A DNA stretch of 64,000 nucleotides. Source: Aquimarina brevivitae. Lineage in GTDB: Bacteria; Bacteroidota; Bacteroidia; Flavobacteriales; Flavobacteriaceae. Both the position numbers and the translations under genes were made by a program. The stretch lies in the NCBI RefSeq assembly GCF_004216895.1, contig NZ_SGXE01000003.1, forward strand, positions 186,001 to 250,000. The letters are read 5' to 3'. The notes under the pieces were generated by a model. It did not search any database. It was not told the origin of the DNA and saw only the letters and a list, made by a program, of their open reading frames with translations. This document shows, one piece after another, positions 17,006 to 25,558 of this stretch. Position 1 is the stretch's first letter, and each line of letters starts with the position of its first letter.

Positions 17006-17647
17006 TTAATTCTTATCTTCTAATAAAGGCACAAATCTGAACTCTCCAAATTCGTGTTTTTCGAACTCTTTTTCGCTTTTACGAATAAACAGCGTCATTA
17101 TTTGTTGATCCGTTCCTACAGGAATTACTAATCTACCTCCTACTTTTAATTGACTCAGTAATGGATTGGGCACATAAGGCGCACCTGCAGTTACAATAAT
17201 ACCATCATATGGAGCGTATTCCTCTAGCCCCTTATATCCATCTCCAAAACTTAAATATTTAGGGCGATAGCCCAATTTACTCAGAAATGCTTTAGTTTTT
17301 TTATACAATTCGCGCTGTCGCTCTATACTATATACCTTAACCCCTAATTCACATAATACAGCCGTTTGATACCCGGATCCAGTTCCAATCTCCAAAACTT
17401 TGTAATTTTTTTCGACTTCTAACAATTCAGTCTGAAAAGCTACAGTGTACGGTTGAGAGATGGTTTGATCTGCAGCGATCGGAAACGCCTTGTCTTGATA
17501 GGCATGATCCTCAAAACTTGAGTCCATAAAAAGATGTCTGGGAATGGTATTGATAGCAGATAAAACCGCTTTATCTTTTATTCCTTTTTGTATCAGTACA
17601 TCTACCAATTGTTTCCGTTTTCCTGCGTGTCTAAGGGTATCTTTCAC
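17006..17647 (-). CDS. pcm: Protein-L-isoaspartate O-methyltransferase
   Basis: SAM-dependent enzyme that methylates damaged isoaspartyl residues and so starts their repair. It is 213 residues, the family length. Motif I of the methyltransferase fold is VLEIGTGSGYQTAVL (about 85-99). The substrate loop TISQPYTVAFQTELL and the post-motif GYKGLEEYAPYDGIIVTAGAP are typical of PCMT. It is 7 bp from the convergent smpB end, with no clear terminator between them. Confidence 0.95.
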   Translation of the reverse strand: MKDTLRHAGKRKQLVDVLIQKGIKDKAVLSAINTIPRHLFMDSSFEDHAYQDKAFPIAADQTISQPYTVAFQTELLEVEKNYKVLEIGTGSGYQTAVLCELGVKVYSIERQRELYKKTKAFLSKLGYRPKYLSFGDGYKGLEEYAPYDGIIVTAGAPYVPNPLLSQLKVGGRLVIPVGTDQQIMTLFIRKSEKEFEKHEFGEFRFVPLLEDKN

Positions 17648-17775
17648 TTCAATAGGTTCGTTGTTTAGAGGTACAAAATTAAGGAAAGTATTTTGAGAAT
17701 ATTTACTAAACTACCAGGTAAAGGTAAATTTTAGTATTTCACACCAATTTAGGATTCTAAATTTATAAATAATAC

Positions 17776-17783
17776 TATTTTTG
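17776..17783 (+). promoter_or_regulatory. -7 element for the Gfo/Idh/MocA gene
   Basis: TATTTTTG matches TAnnTTTG and lies 16 bp before the start codon. A usable -33 element is not obvious. Confidence 0.45.
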
Positions 17784-17799
17784 TGTAAAACTTTGAATT

Positions 17800-18759
17800 A
17801 TGCTCAAAGCCGGAGTGCTAGGTGCCGGTCACCTTGGAAAAATCCATTTAAGACTTCTTGAACAATCTGAAAAATATGAACTGGTTGGTTTTTATGACGC
17901 TAGTGAGGAGCAAGCCAATGCGATAGTTAAAGAATTTGGTTACAAGCTTTTCAATTCTGCCGAAGCGTTAATCGAATCGGTAGATATGGTTGATATTGTC
18001 ACTCCAACGTTTGCACATTTTGAAACCGCTAAACAAGCTATCAAAGCGGGTAAACACGTCTTTATCGAAAAACCAATTACCAATACGGTTGATGAAGCCG
18101 AGGAACTTATCAAATTAGCCGCTGAATATAAGGTTAAAGGGCAAGTGGGGCATGTAGAACGTTTTAATCCCGCTTACACTGCCGTTGTCGATAAAATTGA
18201 AAACCCGATGTTTATTGAGGCACATCGATTGGCAGAGTTCAACCCAAGAGGAACAGATGTTCCTGTAGTGCTTGATTTGATGATTCACGATATTGATGCA
18301 ATCCTTAATGTAGTACACTCCGATGTTAAACAAATAAGCGCTAGTGGGGTATCTGTGATTAGCGAAACACCTGATATCGCTAATGCCCGTATTGAATTCG
18401 AAAATGGTTGCGTTGCTAACTTAACCGCTAGTAGAATTTCCTTAAAAAATATGCGCAAGGCACGATTTTTTCAGCGAGACGCTTATATTTCTGTTGATTT
18501 TTACGAAAAGAAATGCGAAGTTGTAAAAATGAAAGACGCACCCGAAGAACCAGATGATTTCGCTATGATATTACAAAATGCAGAAGGCATAAAAAAGCAA
18601 ATTTACTTTGACAATCCTGATATTGCGGCGAATAATGCCATCCTCGATGAGCTAAATACATTTGCGGAAGCTATACAACATAATACAGATCCTATAGTAA
18701 CGCTTACACATGGTAAAAAGGCGTTAGAAGTGGCATTGCAGGTCATAAATTGTTTTTAG
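17800..18759 (+). CDS. Gfo/Idh/MocA-family NAD(P)-dependent oxidoreductase
   Basis: Two-domain sugar- or inositol-type dehydrogenase, 319 residues. The N-terminal Rossmann domain has GAGHLGKIH at residues 7-15 and the family motif EKPIT, whose lysine binds substrate, near residue 91. The C-terminal domain contains DLMIHDIDAILN, a family DxxxHDID stretch that holds the catalytic histidine. The substrate cannot be deduced; genes of this family in Bacteroidota often act on nucleotide sugars or polyols. A four-helix-bundle gene and a 3-hydroxyacyl-CoA dehydrogenase gene follow on the same strand. Confidence 0.92.
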   Translation: MLKAGVLGAGHLGKIHLRLLEQSEKYELVGFYDASEEQANAIVKEFGYKLFNSAEALIESVDMVDIVTPTFAHFETAKQAIKAGKHVFIEKPITNTVDEAEELIKLAAEYKVKGQVGHVERFNPAYTAVVDKIENPMFIEAHRLAEFNPRGTDVPVVLDLMIHDIDAILNVVHSDVKQISASGVSVISETPDIANARIEFENGCVANLTASRISLKNMRKARFFQRDAYISVDFYEKKCEVVKMKDAPEEPDDFAMILQNAEGIKKQIYFDNPDIAANNAILDELNTFAEAIQHNTDPIVTLTHGKKALEVALQVINCF

Positions 18760-18798
18760 CTTTTAGCTGTTAGTCAATAGAACTTATAAGTTCTTGAA

Positions 18799-19170
18799 AT
18801 GAAAGAAATAAAATTTAATTTTGAAGATCTTATCGTATATCAAAGAGCACTTGATTATGTAGATTTTGTTTATAAGATATGTGATTCATTTCCTTCTAGC
18901 GAAAAGTATATTCTAGCAAATCAATATTTACGGGCTGCTAATTCTATACCTCTGAATATAGCAGAAGGTGCTGGAGCATCAGATGCCCAATTTAATAGGT
19001 ATTTACAAATTGCACTTAACTCTGCCAAAGAGTGTGTGGTCTGTTCTACATTAGCAATGAGAAGAGATTATATTAGTAGTAATATGGATCAAAACGCTAG
19101 ACAGCAATTGGAAGAAATTTGTAAAATGATAACCGGACTTCAAAAAAGTTTAAAAAAAACAAATCATTAA
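18799..19170 (+). CDS. Four-helix-bundle (S23/IVS-encoded family) protein
   Basis: Protein of 123 residues belonging to the four-helix-bundle family (TIGR02436/PF05635), first known from intervening sequences of 23S rRNA genes. Signature phrases are visible: FEDLIVYQRALDYVDFVY at the start, LANQYLRAANSIPLNIAEGAG in the middle, and YLQIALNSAKECV later. It is a stand-alone copy on the chromosome with no rRNA near it. The molecular role is unknown; members are thought to bind RNA or form pentameric bundles. It lies 39 bp after the oxidoreductase and 48 bp before hbd. Confidence 0.9.
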   Translation: MKEIKFNFEDLIVYQRALDYVDFVYKICDSFPSSEKYILANQYLRAANSIPLNIAEGAGASDAQFNRYLQIALNSAKECVVCSTLAMRRDYISSNMDQNARQQLEEICKMITGLQKSLKKTNH

Positions 19171-19218
19171 TTCAAATAGTAAAAACTAAAAACTATTCAC
19201 TAAAATCTATATACTTAA

Positions 19219-20106
19219 ATGAAAAACATAGCAGTAATTGGTGCAGGGACTATGGGTAATGGAATTGCTCATACCTTTGCACAAAAAGGGTTTAAAGTTC
19301 AATTAATTGACATATCACAACAAGCGCTGGATAAAGGGTTAGCTACTATTGGCAAAAACCTGGATAGAATGGTGGCTAAAGAGAAAATTACTGAAGCAGA
19401 TAAAAACAGTACTTTAGAAAATATTACTACAGCTACTTCACTTAAAGAAGGTGTGGAATATGCAGAGTTGGTTGTGGAAGCAGCTACTGAAAATATCGAC
19501 TTAAAACTGAAAATCTTTGAGGACCTTAGTGAGCTGTGTTCCGAAGAAACTATTTTGGCAACCAATACATCTTCCATCTCTATTACTCAAATTGCGGCAG
19601 TAACTGTACGCCCAGAAAGAGTGATCGGTATGCACTTTATGAACCCTGTTCCTATTATGAAGCTGGTTGAAATTATTAGAGGTTACAACACTTCAGATGA
19701 GGTGACAAAAACGATCATGGATATATCTAAACAATTAGGCAAAATACCTACCGAAGTAAACGATTATCCTGGATTTGTAGCTAATAGAATTTTAATGCCT
19801 ATGATCAATGAATCTATAGAAACCTTGTATAATGGGGTGGCAGGTGTTCAGGAAATTGATACCGTTATGAAGCTGGGGATGGCACATCCTATGGGACCAT
19901 TACAATTAGCTGATTTTATAGGTTTGGACGTGTGTCTTTCGATACTCAATGTAATGTACGACGGCTTTAAAAATCCAAAATACGCGCCTTGTCCATTATT
20001 AGTAAATATGGTTATGGCCGGTAAATTAGGGGTAAAAAGCGGTGAAGGATTCTACGATTATTCAGAAAGTAGAAAAGCTGAAAACGTAGCAAAGCAATTT
20101 CAATAA
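19219..20106 (+). CDS. hbd: 3-hydroxyacyl-CoA (3-hydroxybutyryl-CoA) dehydrogenase
   Basis: NAD(P)-dependent dehydrogenase converting 3-hydroxyacyl-CoA to 3-ketoacyl-CoA, single-domain form of 295 residues. The Rossmann motif GAGTMGNGIAH is at residues 7-17. The catalytic residues are in ATNTSSISITQIA and MHFMNPVPIMKLVEII (catalytic His in the latter). The C-terminal domain has NRILMPMINESIETLYNGV and the family hallmark MGPLQLADFIGLDVC. The single-domain form is typical of short-chain or phenylacetate pathways; the specific pathway is not shown by the context. A long hairpin terminator follows 17 bp after the stop. Confidence 0.93.
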   Translation: MKNIAVIGAGTMGNGIAHTFAQKGFKVQLIDISQQALDKGLATIGKNLDRMVAKEKITEADKNSTLENITTATSLKEGVEYAELVVEAATENIDLKLKIFEDLSELCSEETILATNTSSISITQIAAVTVRPERVIGMHFMNPVPIMKLVEIIRGYNTSDEVTKTIMDISKQLGKIPTEVNDYPGFVANRILMPMINESIETLYNGVAGVQEIDTVMKLGMAHPMGPLQLADFIGLDVCLSILNVMYDGFKNPKYAPCPLLVNMVMAGKLGVKSGEGFYDYSESRKAENVAKQFQ

Positions 20107-20123
20107 AATACTACTAATTCTAG

Positions 20124-20172
20124 ATGGGGTTTTGATATTTTGTATCTTACAAAATTCAAAATCCCATTTTTA
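20124..20172 (+). terminator. Long hairpin terminator after hbd
   Basis: A 12-bp outer stem (20124-20135 / 20156-20167, one G-T wobble) continues after a one-base bulge into an 8-bp inner stem (20137-20144 / 20148-20155) with a 3-nt loop, followed by a T-rich run. It ends 10-15 bp before the start codon of the next gene, so that gene's promoter must overlap it. Confidence 0.8.
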
Positions 20173-20181
20173 TTTATAATT

Positions 20182-21309
20182 ATGAAAAAGAATCTTTTAT
20201 TAACTCTACCTATTGTACTCCTATGTACCATACTATCGTGTAAGAAAGAAGGAAAACGAAATCAAAACACAATAACAGAAAATACTGATCAATATGTCAT
20301 TAACGCCGAAATAGAAGGCTTAAAGGATGGAACTAAAATTTATCTAAACCGAAATAATGAGTTGATAGACTCCACAAAGGTTAAAAATGAAAGCTTTCAA
20401 TTTAAAGGAACGATTAATGAACCTGACTTAGTTTATTTACATGTTAAACAAACACAAGACTTCTACACCTCATTTTGGTTAGAGAACGAAGAAATATCAA
20501 TTACAGGCAAAAAAAGTGACTTTAAAGATCTGAAAATCAATGGTGGCCCTATACAAAAAAGCGCTAACCAGTTGGACATTCTTAATGCTCCGCTTATCAA
20601 AACACTAGATGAAATACAAAACGCATTTAACAATCCTGATATAGAAGTAGAAAAACTAGACTCTTTAGGAAGGTTACAAATGCCTACTTATTCAAAGCTT
20701 AGAGAGAATTCCAAAAACTTTATAAAGAAACATCCTAATTCCTTCTTAAGTGTTTACCTTTTAAATATGAATAAAATGGAGTGGGAAAAGGATTCAGTTA
20801 ACTTATGGTTTGCAAACCTCAATAAGAACATAAAAGAATCTTCTTACGGCCAAATCATAGATAACTATCTATCCTTACCAGACAAACCACAAATAGGAGA
20901 AGCCTATGTAGATTTTGAGCTTCCTAACACGAATGGAGACCAGAAAAAGATCTCAGATTTAAAATCAAAATACACACTAGTTGAATTCTGGGCTTCTTGG
21001 TGTGCTCCTTGCCGACAAGAAAATCCTAACTTAATAGAAGCTTATAAAAACTATAAAAATAAAGGTTTCGAGATTGTGGGAGTTTCATTAGATAAAAGAA
21101 AAGAAGACTGGTTAAAAGCAATAGAGCAAGACAAATTACCCTGGACTCAGTTATCTGATTTTAAGGAGTTTGAATCTTACCCTGCACTGGTTTATAGTAT
21201 CAATTATATTCCCTATAACTTCTTAATTGATGAAAATGGAATTATAGTAGGACAGAACCTTAGAGGAGAACGATTAGATAAAAAACTCACTGAACTACTA
21301 GGTAGCTAA
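20182..21309 (+). CDS. TlpA-like thiol:disulfide lipoprotein with DUF4369-type N-terminal domain
   Basis: Periplasmic thioredoxin-fold lipoprotein, 375 residues. The start was placed at the ATG at 20182, in front of a lysine-led signal peptide with lipobox Cys20 (ILSC). The upstream extension of the frame would include part of a terminator hairpin. An N-terminal DUF4369-like beta domain (about 35-130, with INAEIEGLKDGTKIYL) is followed by a helical linker. A C-terminal AhpC/TSA-TlpA domain contains the redox pair C274/C277 in WASWCAPCRQEN. Such proteins reduce disulfides or supply electrons for cytochrome or envelope protein maturation; the substrate is unknown. Confidence 0.9.
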   Translation: MKKNLLLTLPIVLLCTILSCKKEGKRNQNTITENTDQYVINAEIEGLKDGTKIYLNRNNELIDSTKVKNESFQFKGTINEPDLVYLHVKQTQDFYTSFWLENEEISITGKKSDFKDLKINGGPIQKSANQLDILNAPLIKTLDEIQNAFNNPDIEVEKLDSLGRLQMPTYSKLRENSKNFIKKHPNSFLSVYLLNMNKMEWEKDSVNLWFANLNKNIKESSYGQIIDNYLSLPDKPQIGEAYVDFELPNTNGDQKKISDLKSKYTLVEFWASWCAPCRQENPNLIEAYKNYKNKGFEIVGVSLDKRKEDWLKAIEQDKLPWTQLSDFKEFESYPALVYSINYIPYNFLIDENGIIVGQNLRGERLDKKLTELLGS

Positions 21310-21324
21310 AAATCAATAGACCTC

Positions 21325-22563
21325 ATGGCTAAAATCATTCCTTTTAAAGCAGTTCGACCTACACGGGACAAGGTGAGTCTGGTGGCCTCTCGCCCTTATC
21401 AGAGTTATACCCCGGCAGAGCGAGAATCGCGCTTGGACCATAATCCCTATTCATTTTTGCATATCGTTAATCCAGGATATAAATACCAAAAGGAAATTAC
21501 CGGAACGGAACGCTATAAATTAGTTCGCAATCGATATTTGGAGTTTAAAGAAGATGAAATTTTTATTCAGGATCAAAAACCCACCTACTACGTTTATAAA
21601 ATTATAAATAGAGAGGAAGAAGAGTTTTTAGGCATAATTGCCGCAGCCAGTGCTGAAGATTATGAAAATAACTGTATCAAAAAACACGAAGACACGCTTA
21701 AAGACAGAGAAGAAACCTTTAAGGAATACCTTAAAACGGTAGGGTTCAATGCGGAGCCAGTACTCCTTACCTACCCAGACAATCCAGTAATTAAAGAAAT
21801 ATTACTACAAGTCTCTAAGGAACGTGCAGAATATGAATTTACTACTACCTATAGAGACACCCATTACCTTTGGAAAATTGATGATCAAGAATTAATCCAA
21901 ACCCTACAAAAAGAATTTGAAGCGATGGATTGTATATATATAGCCGACGGTCATCATCGCTCGTCATCATCTTGCTTGTTAGCTAAAGACCTAAAAGCCG
22001 AATCATCGAATCATACGGGCAAAGAGGCGTATAATTTTTTTATGAGTTATCTAATACCAGAGTCAGACTTAAAGATTTACGAATTCAATAGACTGATTAA
22101 AGATCTAAACGGCCTTGGTAAAGAAGAGTTTTTAATCCAGTTGGACGAATGGTACCGAATAGAAAATCGAGGACAAGAATATTACAAGCCTTCAAAACCT
22201 CATCACTTTAGTATGTACCTAGATGGGGAGTTTTATTCGCTCTATCTGCGCAAAACAAAATATAATTTTGAAAACGCATTGGATGAGCTCGACGCCCAAT
22301 TGTTATATGAAACCGTATTGGAACCTATTTTGGGTATAAAAGATTTAAGAACGGATACCAGAATTGCCTATTCCGATGGCAAAAAAGATATTGCTTATGT
22401 AAAAAGCGAAGTGGATAGTGGAGCTTTTACTGTAGGTTTTGGTCTTTTTCCTGCCTCAACTTCTCAATTGAAAAAAATTGCAGATCAAAATTTAGTCATG
22501 CCGCCAAAGAGTACTTTTATCGCTCCAAAATTACGAAGCGGAGTAACGATTTATGAGTTTTGA
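21325..22563 (+). CDS. DUF1015-family protein
   Basis: Cytoplasmic protein of 412 residues in the DUF1015 family. The start MAKIIPFKAVRPTRDKV matches the family's N-terminal FrPFkglrP-type motif. The key stretch is ADGHHRSSSS (about residue 210), the ParB/sulfiredoxin-like nucleotide-binding signature DGHHR. In several genomes DUF1015 genes neighbour serine biosynthesis genes, and a serine-kinase-like activity has been discussed for related ParB-fold proteins; that link is not tested here and no serine gene is adjacent. The gene lies 15 bp after the TlpA-like gene and is probably co-transcribed. Confidence 0.85.
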   Translation: MAKIIPFKAVRPTRDKVSLVASRPYQSYTPAERESRLDHNPYSFLHIVNPGYKYQKEITGTERYKLVRNRYLEFKEDEIFIQDQKPTYYVYKIINREEEEFLGIIAAASAEDYENNCIKKHEDTLKDREETFKEYLKTVGFNAEPVLLTYPDNPVIKEILLQVSKERAEYEFTTTYRDTHYLWKIDDQELIQTLQKEFEAMDCIYIADGHHRSSSSCLLAKDLKAESSNHTGKEAYNFFMSYLIPESDLKIYEFNRLIKDLNGLGKEEFLIQLDEWYRIENRGQEYYKPSKPHHFSMYLDGEFYSLYLRKTKYNFENALDELDAQLLYETVLEPILGIKDLRTDTRIAYSDGKKDIAYVKSEVDSGAFTVGFGLFPASTSQLKKIADQNLVMPPKSTFIAPKLRSGVTIYEF

Positions 22564-22625
22564 ATGTCATCCATATGACTAACCATTTGATACACTAATC
22601 TTCTTCTTAAAGAAAAGAAATTAAA

Positions 22626-22633
22626 TATCTTTG
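22626..22633 (+). promoter_or_regulatory. -7 element at the yggS start
   Basis: TATCTTTG is a perfect TAnnTTTG match ending only 6 bp before the ATG of the YggS gene, which would leave an mRNA with practically no leader. It also excludes the TTG at 22631 as start. Confidence 0.45.
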
Positions 22634-22639
22634 CTAATT

Positions 22640-23302
22640 ATGAGTAAACTAGTTTCAAATCTTCAACAAATTAAGGATTCACTTCCTCAGCATGTTACTT
22701 TAGTGGCAGTTTCAAAAACGAAACCCGCATCCGATATCAAGGAAGGATATGAGGCCGGGCATAGAGATTTTGGCGAAAACAAAATCCAGGAAATGACGGC
22801 CAAATGGGAAGAGTTGCCCAAAGATATCAAATGGCATATGATTGGTCACGTACAAACAAATAAAGTAAAATATATGGCCCCTTACGTTCATTTGATCCAT
22901 GCCGTGGATAAAATGAAACTTTTAAAAGAAGTCAATAAGCAGGCTAAAAAAAATGATAGAGTAATCGATTGTCTCATTCAGGTTAAAATTGCACAAGAAG
23001 ACAGTAAGTTTGGCTTATCACCAGAAGATGCAGAAAAACTAATTCTCAATCCTGAATTAGCTAAATACCCTAATGTAAGAATCAAAGGTCTGATGGGAAT
23101 GGCTACATTTACAGACAATGAAGAACAACTTCAAAAAGAATTTAATACCATCGAAAAACTTTTTAAGAAGTTACAAGAAGAGGTTTCTGGATTTGACACC
23201 TTATCCATAGGGATGAGTGGAGACTACAAAATAGCTATGAAACACGGCAGTACCATGGTCCGGATTGGTAGCTCTATTTTTGGAGAAAGAGACTATCATT
23301 AA
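22640..23302 (+). CDS. yggS: YggS-family pyridoxal-phosphate homeostasis protein
   Basis: Single-domain PLP-binding TIM-barrel protein (alanine racemase N-terminal fold) involved in vitamin B6 and amino-acid homeostasis. It is 220 residues. The PLP lysine is in LVAVSKTKP (about residue 27-29). GENKIQEMTAKW, WHMIGHVQTNKVKYM and the C-terminal LSIGMSGDYKIAMKHGSTMVRIGSSIFG, which holds the phosphate-binding loop, are family hallmarks. The start was chosen at ATG 22640, since the preceding TTG lies inside a promoter element. Confidence 0.95.
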   Translation: MSKLVSNLQQIKDSLPQHVTLVAVSKTKPASDIKEGYEAGHRDFGENKIQEMTAKWEELPKDIKWHMIGHVQTNKVKYMAPYVHLIHAVDKMKLLKEVNKQAKKNDRVIDCLIQVKIAQEDSKFGLSPEDAEKLILNPELAKYPNVRIKGLMGMATFTDNEEQLQKEFNTIEKLFKKLQEEVSGFDTLSIGMSGDYKIAMKHGSTMVRIGSSIFGERDYH

Positions 23303-23315
23303 TAGTTGAGATACG

Positions 23316-23321
23316 GAGGAT
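23316..23321 (+). promoter_or_regulatory. Purine-rich ribosome binding site
   Basis: A GGAGGA-like sequence just before the ATG at 23324 is a true Shine-Dalgarno match, unusual for this genome. It supports that start over the TTG at 23306. Confidence 0.4.
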
Positions 23322-23323
23322 TG

Positions 23324-24691
23324 ATGTACGCTGTTGTTGACATAGAAACTACTGGAGGTAAATACAATGAAGAAGGTATTACGGAGATTGCTATCTACAG
23401 GTTTGATGGCCATCAGGTAGTCGATAAATTTGTGAGTCTTATCAATCCTGAGCGGCCTATACAGCCTTTTGTAGCTAACCTTACCGGGATCAAGAGTGAA
23501 ATGCTTAGAAACGCTCCCAAATTTTACGAGGTTGCGAAACGCATTGTTGAAATCACGAAAGATTGTGTCATCGTAGCACACAATGCAAGCTTCGATTATC
23601 GAATATTACGGACAGAATTTGCAAGACTAGGGTATGAATACGAAAGACGTTCTTTGTGTACGGTTGAACTTTCTAAAAAATTAATACCAGATCAAAATTC
23701 TTATAGTTTAGGCAAACTGGTAAGAGGTCTCGGTATTCCGTTGTCTGATCGACACCGTGCTGATGGCGATGCCCAAGCTACCGTAAAGCTGTTTAAGCTA
23801 CTACTAGTGAAAGATGGAGATAAACAAATCATCAGTGATACAGTACGCCTGGATCCTAAACGGCAATTAGATAATAAACTACTGATGATTATCGAAAATG
23901 CTCCTGCTACCACTGGGGTATATTATATGTATAATGAAGATGGAGATATCATTTATATAGGTAAAAGTAGAAATATTAAAAAACGATTAAATCAGCATTT
24001 TACCAACGATAACAAAAAATCAAAAAAAATTCAGCAAGAAGTAGTAGAGGTGACCTACGATATTACTGGTAGTGAATTGGTCGCTTTGCTTAAAGAAAGT
24101 GAAGAAATAAAAAAAATAAACCCGATCTATAATAAAGCGCTAAAGAGAAACAGTTTTACGCAAGCCCTATATCAGTTTAAAGATAAAAATGGTTATCTCA
24201 ATCTTACGATAAATAAAATAGACAAACGGAAAGAGGCTGTCACCGTATTTACTAATCGACAACAAGCAAAAGCCAACCTCCTAAAATGGATAGAAGAGTA
24301 CCGGTTATGCCAAAAGCTGACTAACCTCGATAAGAGTAATGGAAATTGTTTTTATTACACCATAAAGGAATGTAATGGTGCTTGTATTTTAGAGGAAGAT
24401 CATACAGCATATAACACTAGAGTTGAAGAACTCGTAGATAACCATTCCTTTAGAGCCAAAAGTTTGTTGATTTTGGATAAGGGCCGCACCATTGATGAGC
24501 AGAGTGTAATTGTAATCGAGCAAGGCAAGTTTAAAGGTATTGCTTATATTAATTTAAATTATCAATTGCACAACAAGGAAGTATTACAAAATATACTTAC
24601 AAAAATGGATAGTACCAAAGATGCGATCAATATCATACAAGCCTACATTCGAAAAAACAAAAAAGTTAAAATTCATAACCTAGAACATTAA
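23324..24691 (+). CDS. DEDD exonuclease fused to a GIY-YIG/UvrC-like nuclease
   Basis: Two-nuclease protein of 455 residues. Residues 1 to about 165 are a DnaQ-type 3'-5' exonuclease (DEDDh): VVDIETTGG with D5/E7 and AHNASFDYR near 88, with ADGDAQATVKLF later. A GIY-YIG domain follows (GVYYMY from residue 198, then IYIGKSRNIKKRLNQHF). Behind it are four cysteines, C329, C342, C350 and C354, spaced as in the N-terminal half of UvrC, and a UvrC-like segment. The UvrB-binding, RNase H and HhH parts of UvrC are absent, as in Cho. It is probably a DNA repair nuclease; this architecture is known from mycobacteria. It starts 21 bp after yggS. Confidence 0.85.
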   Translation: MYAVVDIETTGGKYNEEGITEIAIYRFDGHQVVDKFVSLINPERPIQPFVANLTGIKSEMLRNAPKFYEVAKRIVEITKDCVIVAHNASFDYRILRTEFARLGYEYERRSLCTVELSKKLIPDQNSYSLGKLVRGLGIPLSDRHRADGDAQATVKLFKLLLVKDGDKQIISDTVRLDPKRQLDNKLLMIIENAPATTGVYYMYNEDGDIIYIGKSRNIKKRLNQHFTNDNKKSKKIQQEVVEVTYDITGSELVALLKESEEIKKINPIYNKALKRNSFTQALYQFKDKNGYLNLTINKIDKRKEAVTVFTNRQQAKANLLKWIEEYRLCQKLTNLDKSNGNCFYYTIKECNGACILEEDHTAYNTRVEELVDNHSFRAKSLLILDKGRTIDEQSVIVIEQGKFKGIAYINLNYQLHNKEVLQNILTKMDSTKDAINIIQAYIRKNKKVKIHNLEH

Positions 24692-24724
24692 TTTTTTCCT
24701 ATTTCTTATCTTAAAAATTAAAAA

Positions 24725-25558
24725 TTGGATACTTCAAATACAAAAAACTGGAAAAACAAACTTCACGAAGTAATTTATGAGGCGGATACGCCGCTAGGAA
24801 AGCTATTTGATATTGTACTATTAATACTTATAGGGCTAAGCATCATTTTAGTAATGGTAGAAAGCGTCAAAGGCTTTAGTGATCGGTTTTATGACTACTT
24901 ATATTATGGGGAATGGGTGATCACCATATTTTTTACGCTGGAGTACATAGCAAGAATCATAAGTATCAAACGTCCTGCAAGATATATTTTTAGCTTTTAT
25001 GGGATTATAGATTTACTTTCTACCTTACCGCTTTACTTATCCTTCTTTTTTACAGGCTCTCACGCTTTACTGACAGTAAGAGCCTTGAGATTACTCCGTG
25101 TTTTTCGGATTTTGAAAATATCAAGATACATTAGTGAAGCCAATAAGCTAGGAAAAGCCATTAAGGATAGTGGGGCTAAAATTTTAGTCTTTCTCTTTGC
25201 TGTGCTTGTAGTTTGTATTATTATGGGAACTGTGATGTATTTGGTCGAAGGAGAAGAGAGTGGGTTTAAAAGCATACCTGTTAGTGTCTATTGGTGCATT
25301 GTTACCTTAACCACAGTTGGATTTGGAGATATTGCCCCAGTAACACCTTTAGGTCAGTTTTTAGCGGCACTAATTATGATTATGGGATATGGTATTATAG
25401 CTGTACCGACAGGTATTGTAACCGCAGAGTACGCTGCTGGGGGTAAAAAACCAGTTGTACCTTTAAATACACAAGTATGTTCCAATTGCAATGCTCAAAG
25501 ACACAGAGATGGTGCCAAACACTGTTATAACTGTGGAGAAACCTTACATTATGACTAA
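24725..25558 (+). CDS. Voltage-gated K+ channel (ion transport family) with C-terminal zinc ribbon
   Basis: Six-transmembrane potassium channel, 277 residues. Hydrophobic segments S1-S4 lie within about 25-150; the voltage-sensor S4 is arginine-rich (VRALRLLRVFRILKISRY). The pore helix and selectivity filter are TLTTVGFGD near residue 200, followed by S6. The tail (248-277) has C252-x2-C255 and C267-x2-C270, a zinc ribbon. The start is TTG at 24725; an in-frame stop lies just upstream. The last 8 bp overlap miaA. The zinc ribbon could be a domain for assembly or redox regulation; that is inference. Confidence 0.88.
   Translation: MDTSNTKNWKNKLHEVIYEADTPLGKLFDIVLLILIGLSIILVMVESVKGFSDRFYDYLYYGEWVITIFFTLEYIARIISIKRPARYIFSFYGIIDLLSTLPLYLSFFFTGSHALLTVRALRLLRVFRILKISRYISEANKLGKAIKDSGAKILVFLFAVLVVCIIMGTVMYLVEGEESGFKSIPVSVYWCIVTLTTVGFGDIAPVTPLGQFLAALIMIMGYGIIAVPTGIVTAEYAAGGKKPVVPLNTQVCSNCNAQRHRDGAKHCYNCGETLHYD

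Noticed and set aside
25491..25550. Earlier start for miaA
   Set aside because: It would overlap the zinc ribbon of the channel gene; the family begins just before the P-loop, as from 25551.
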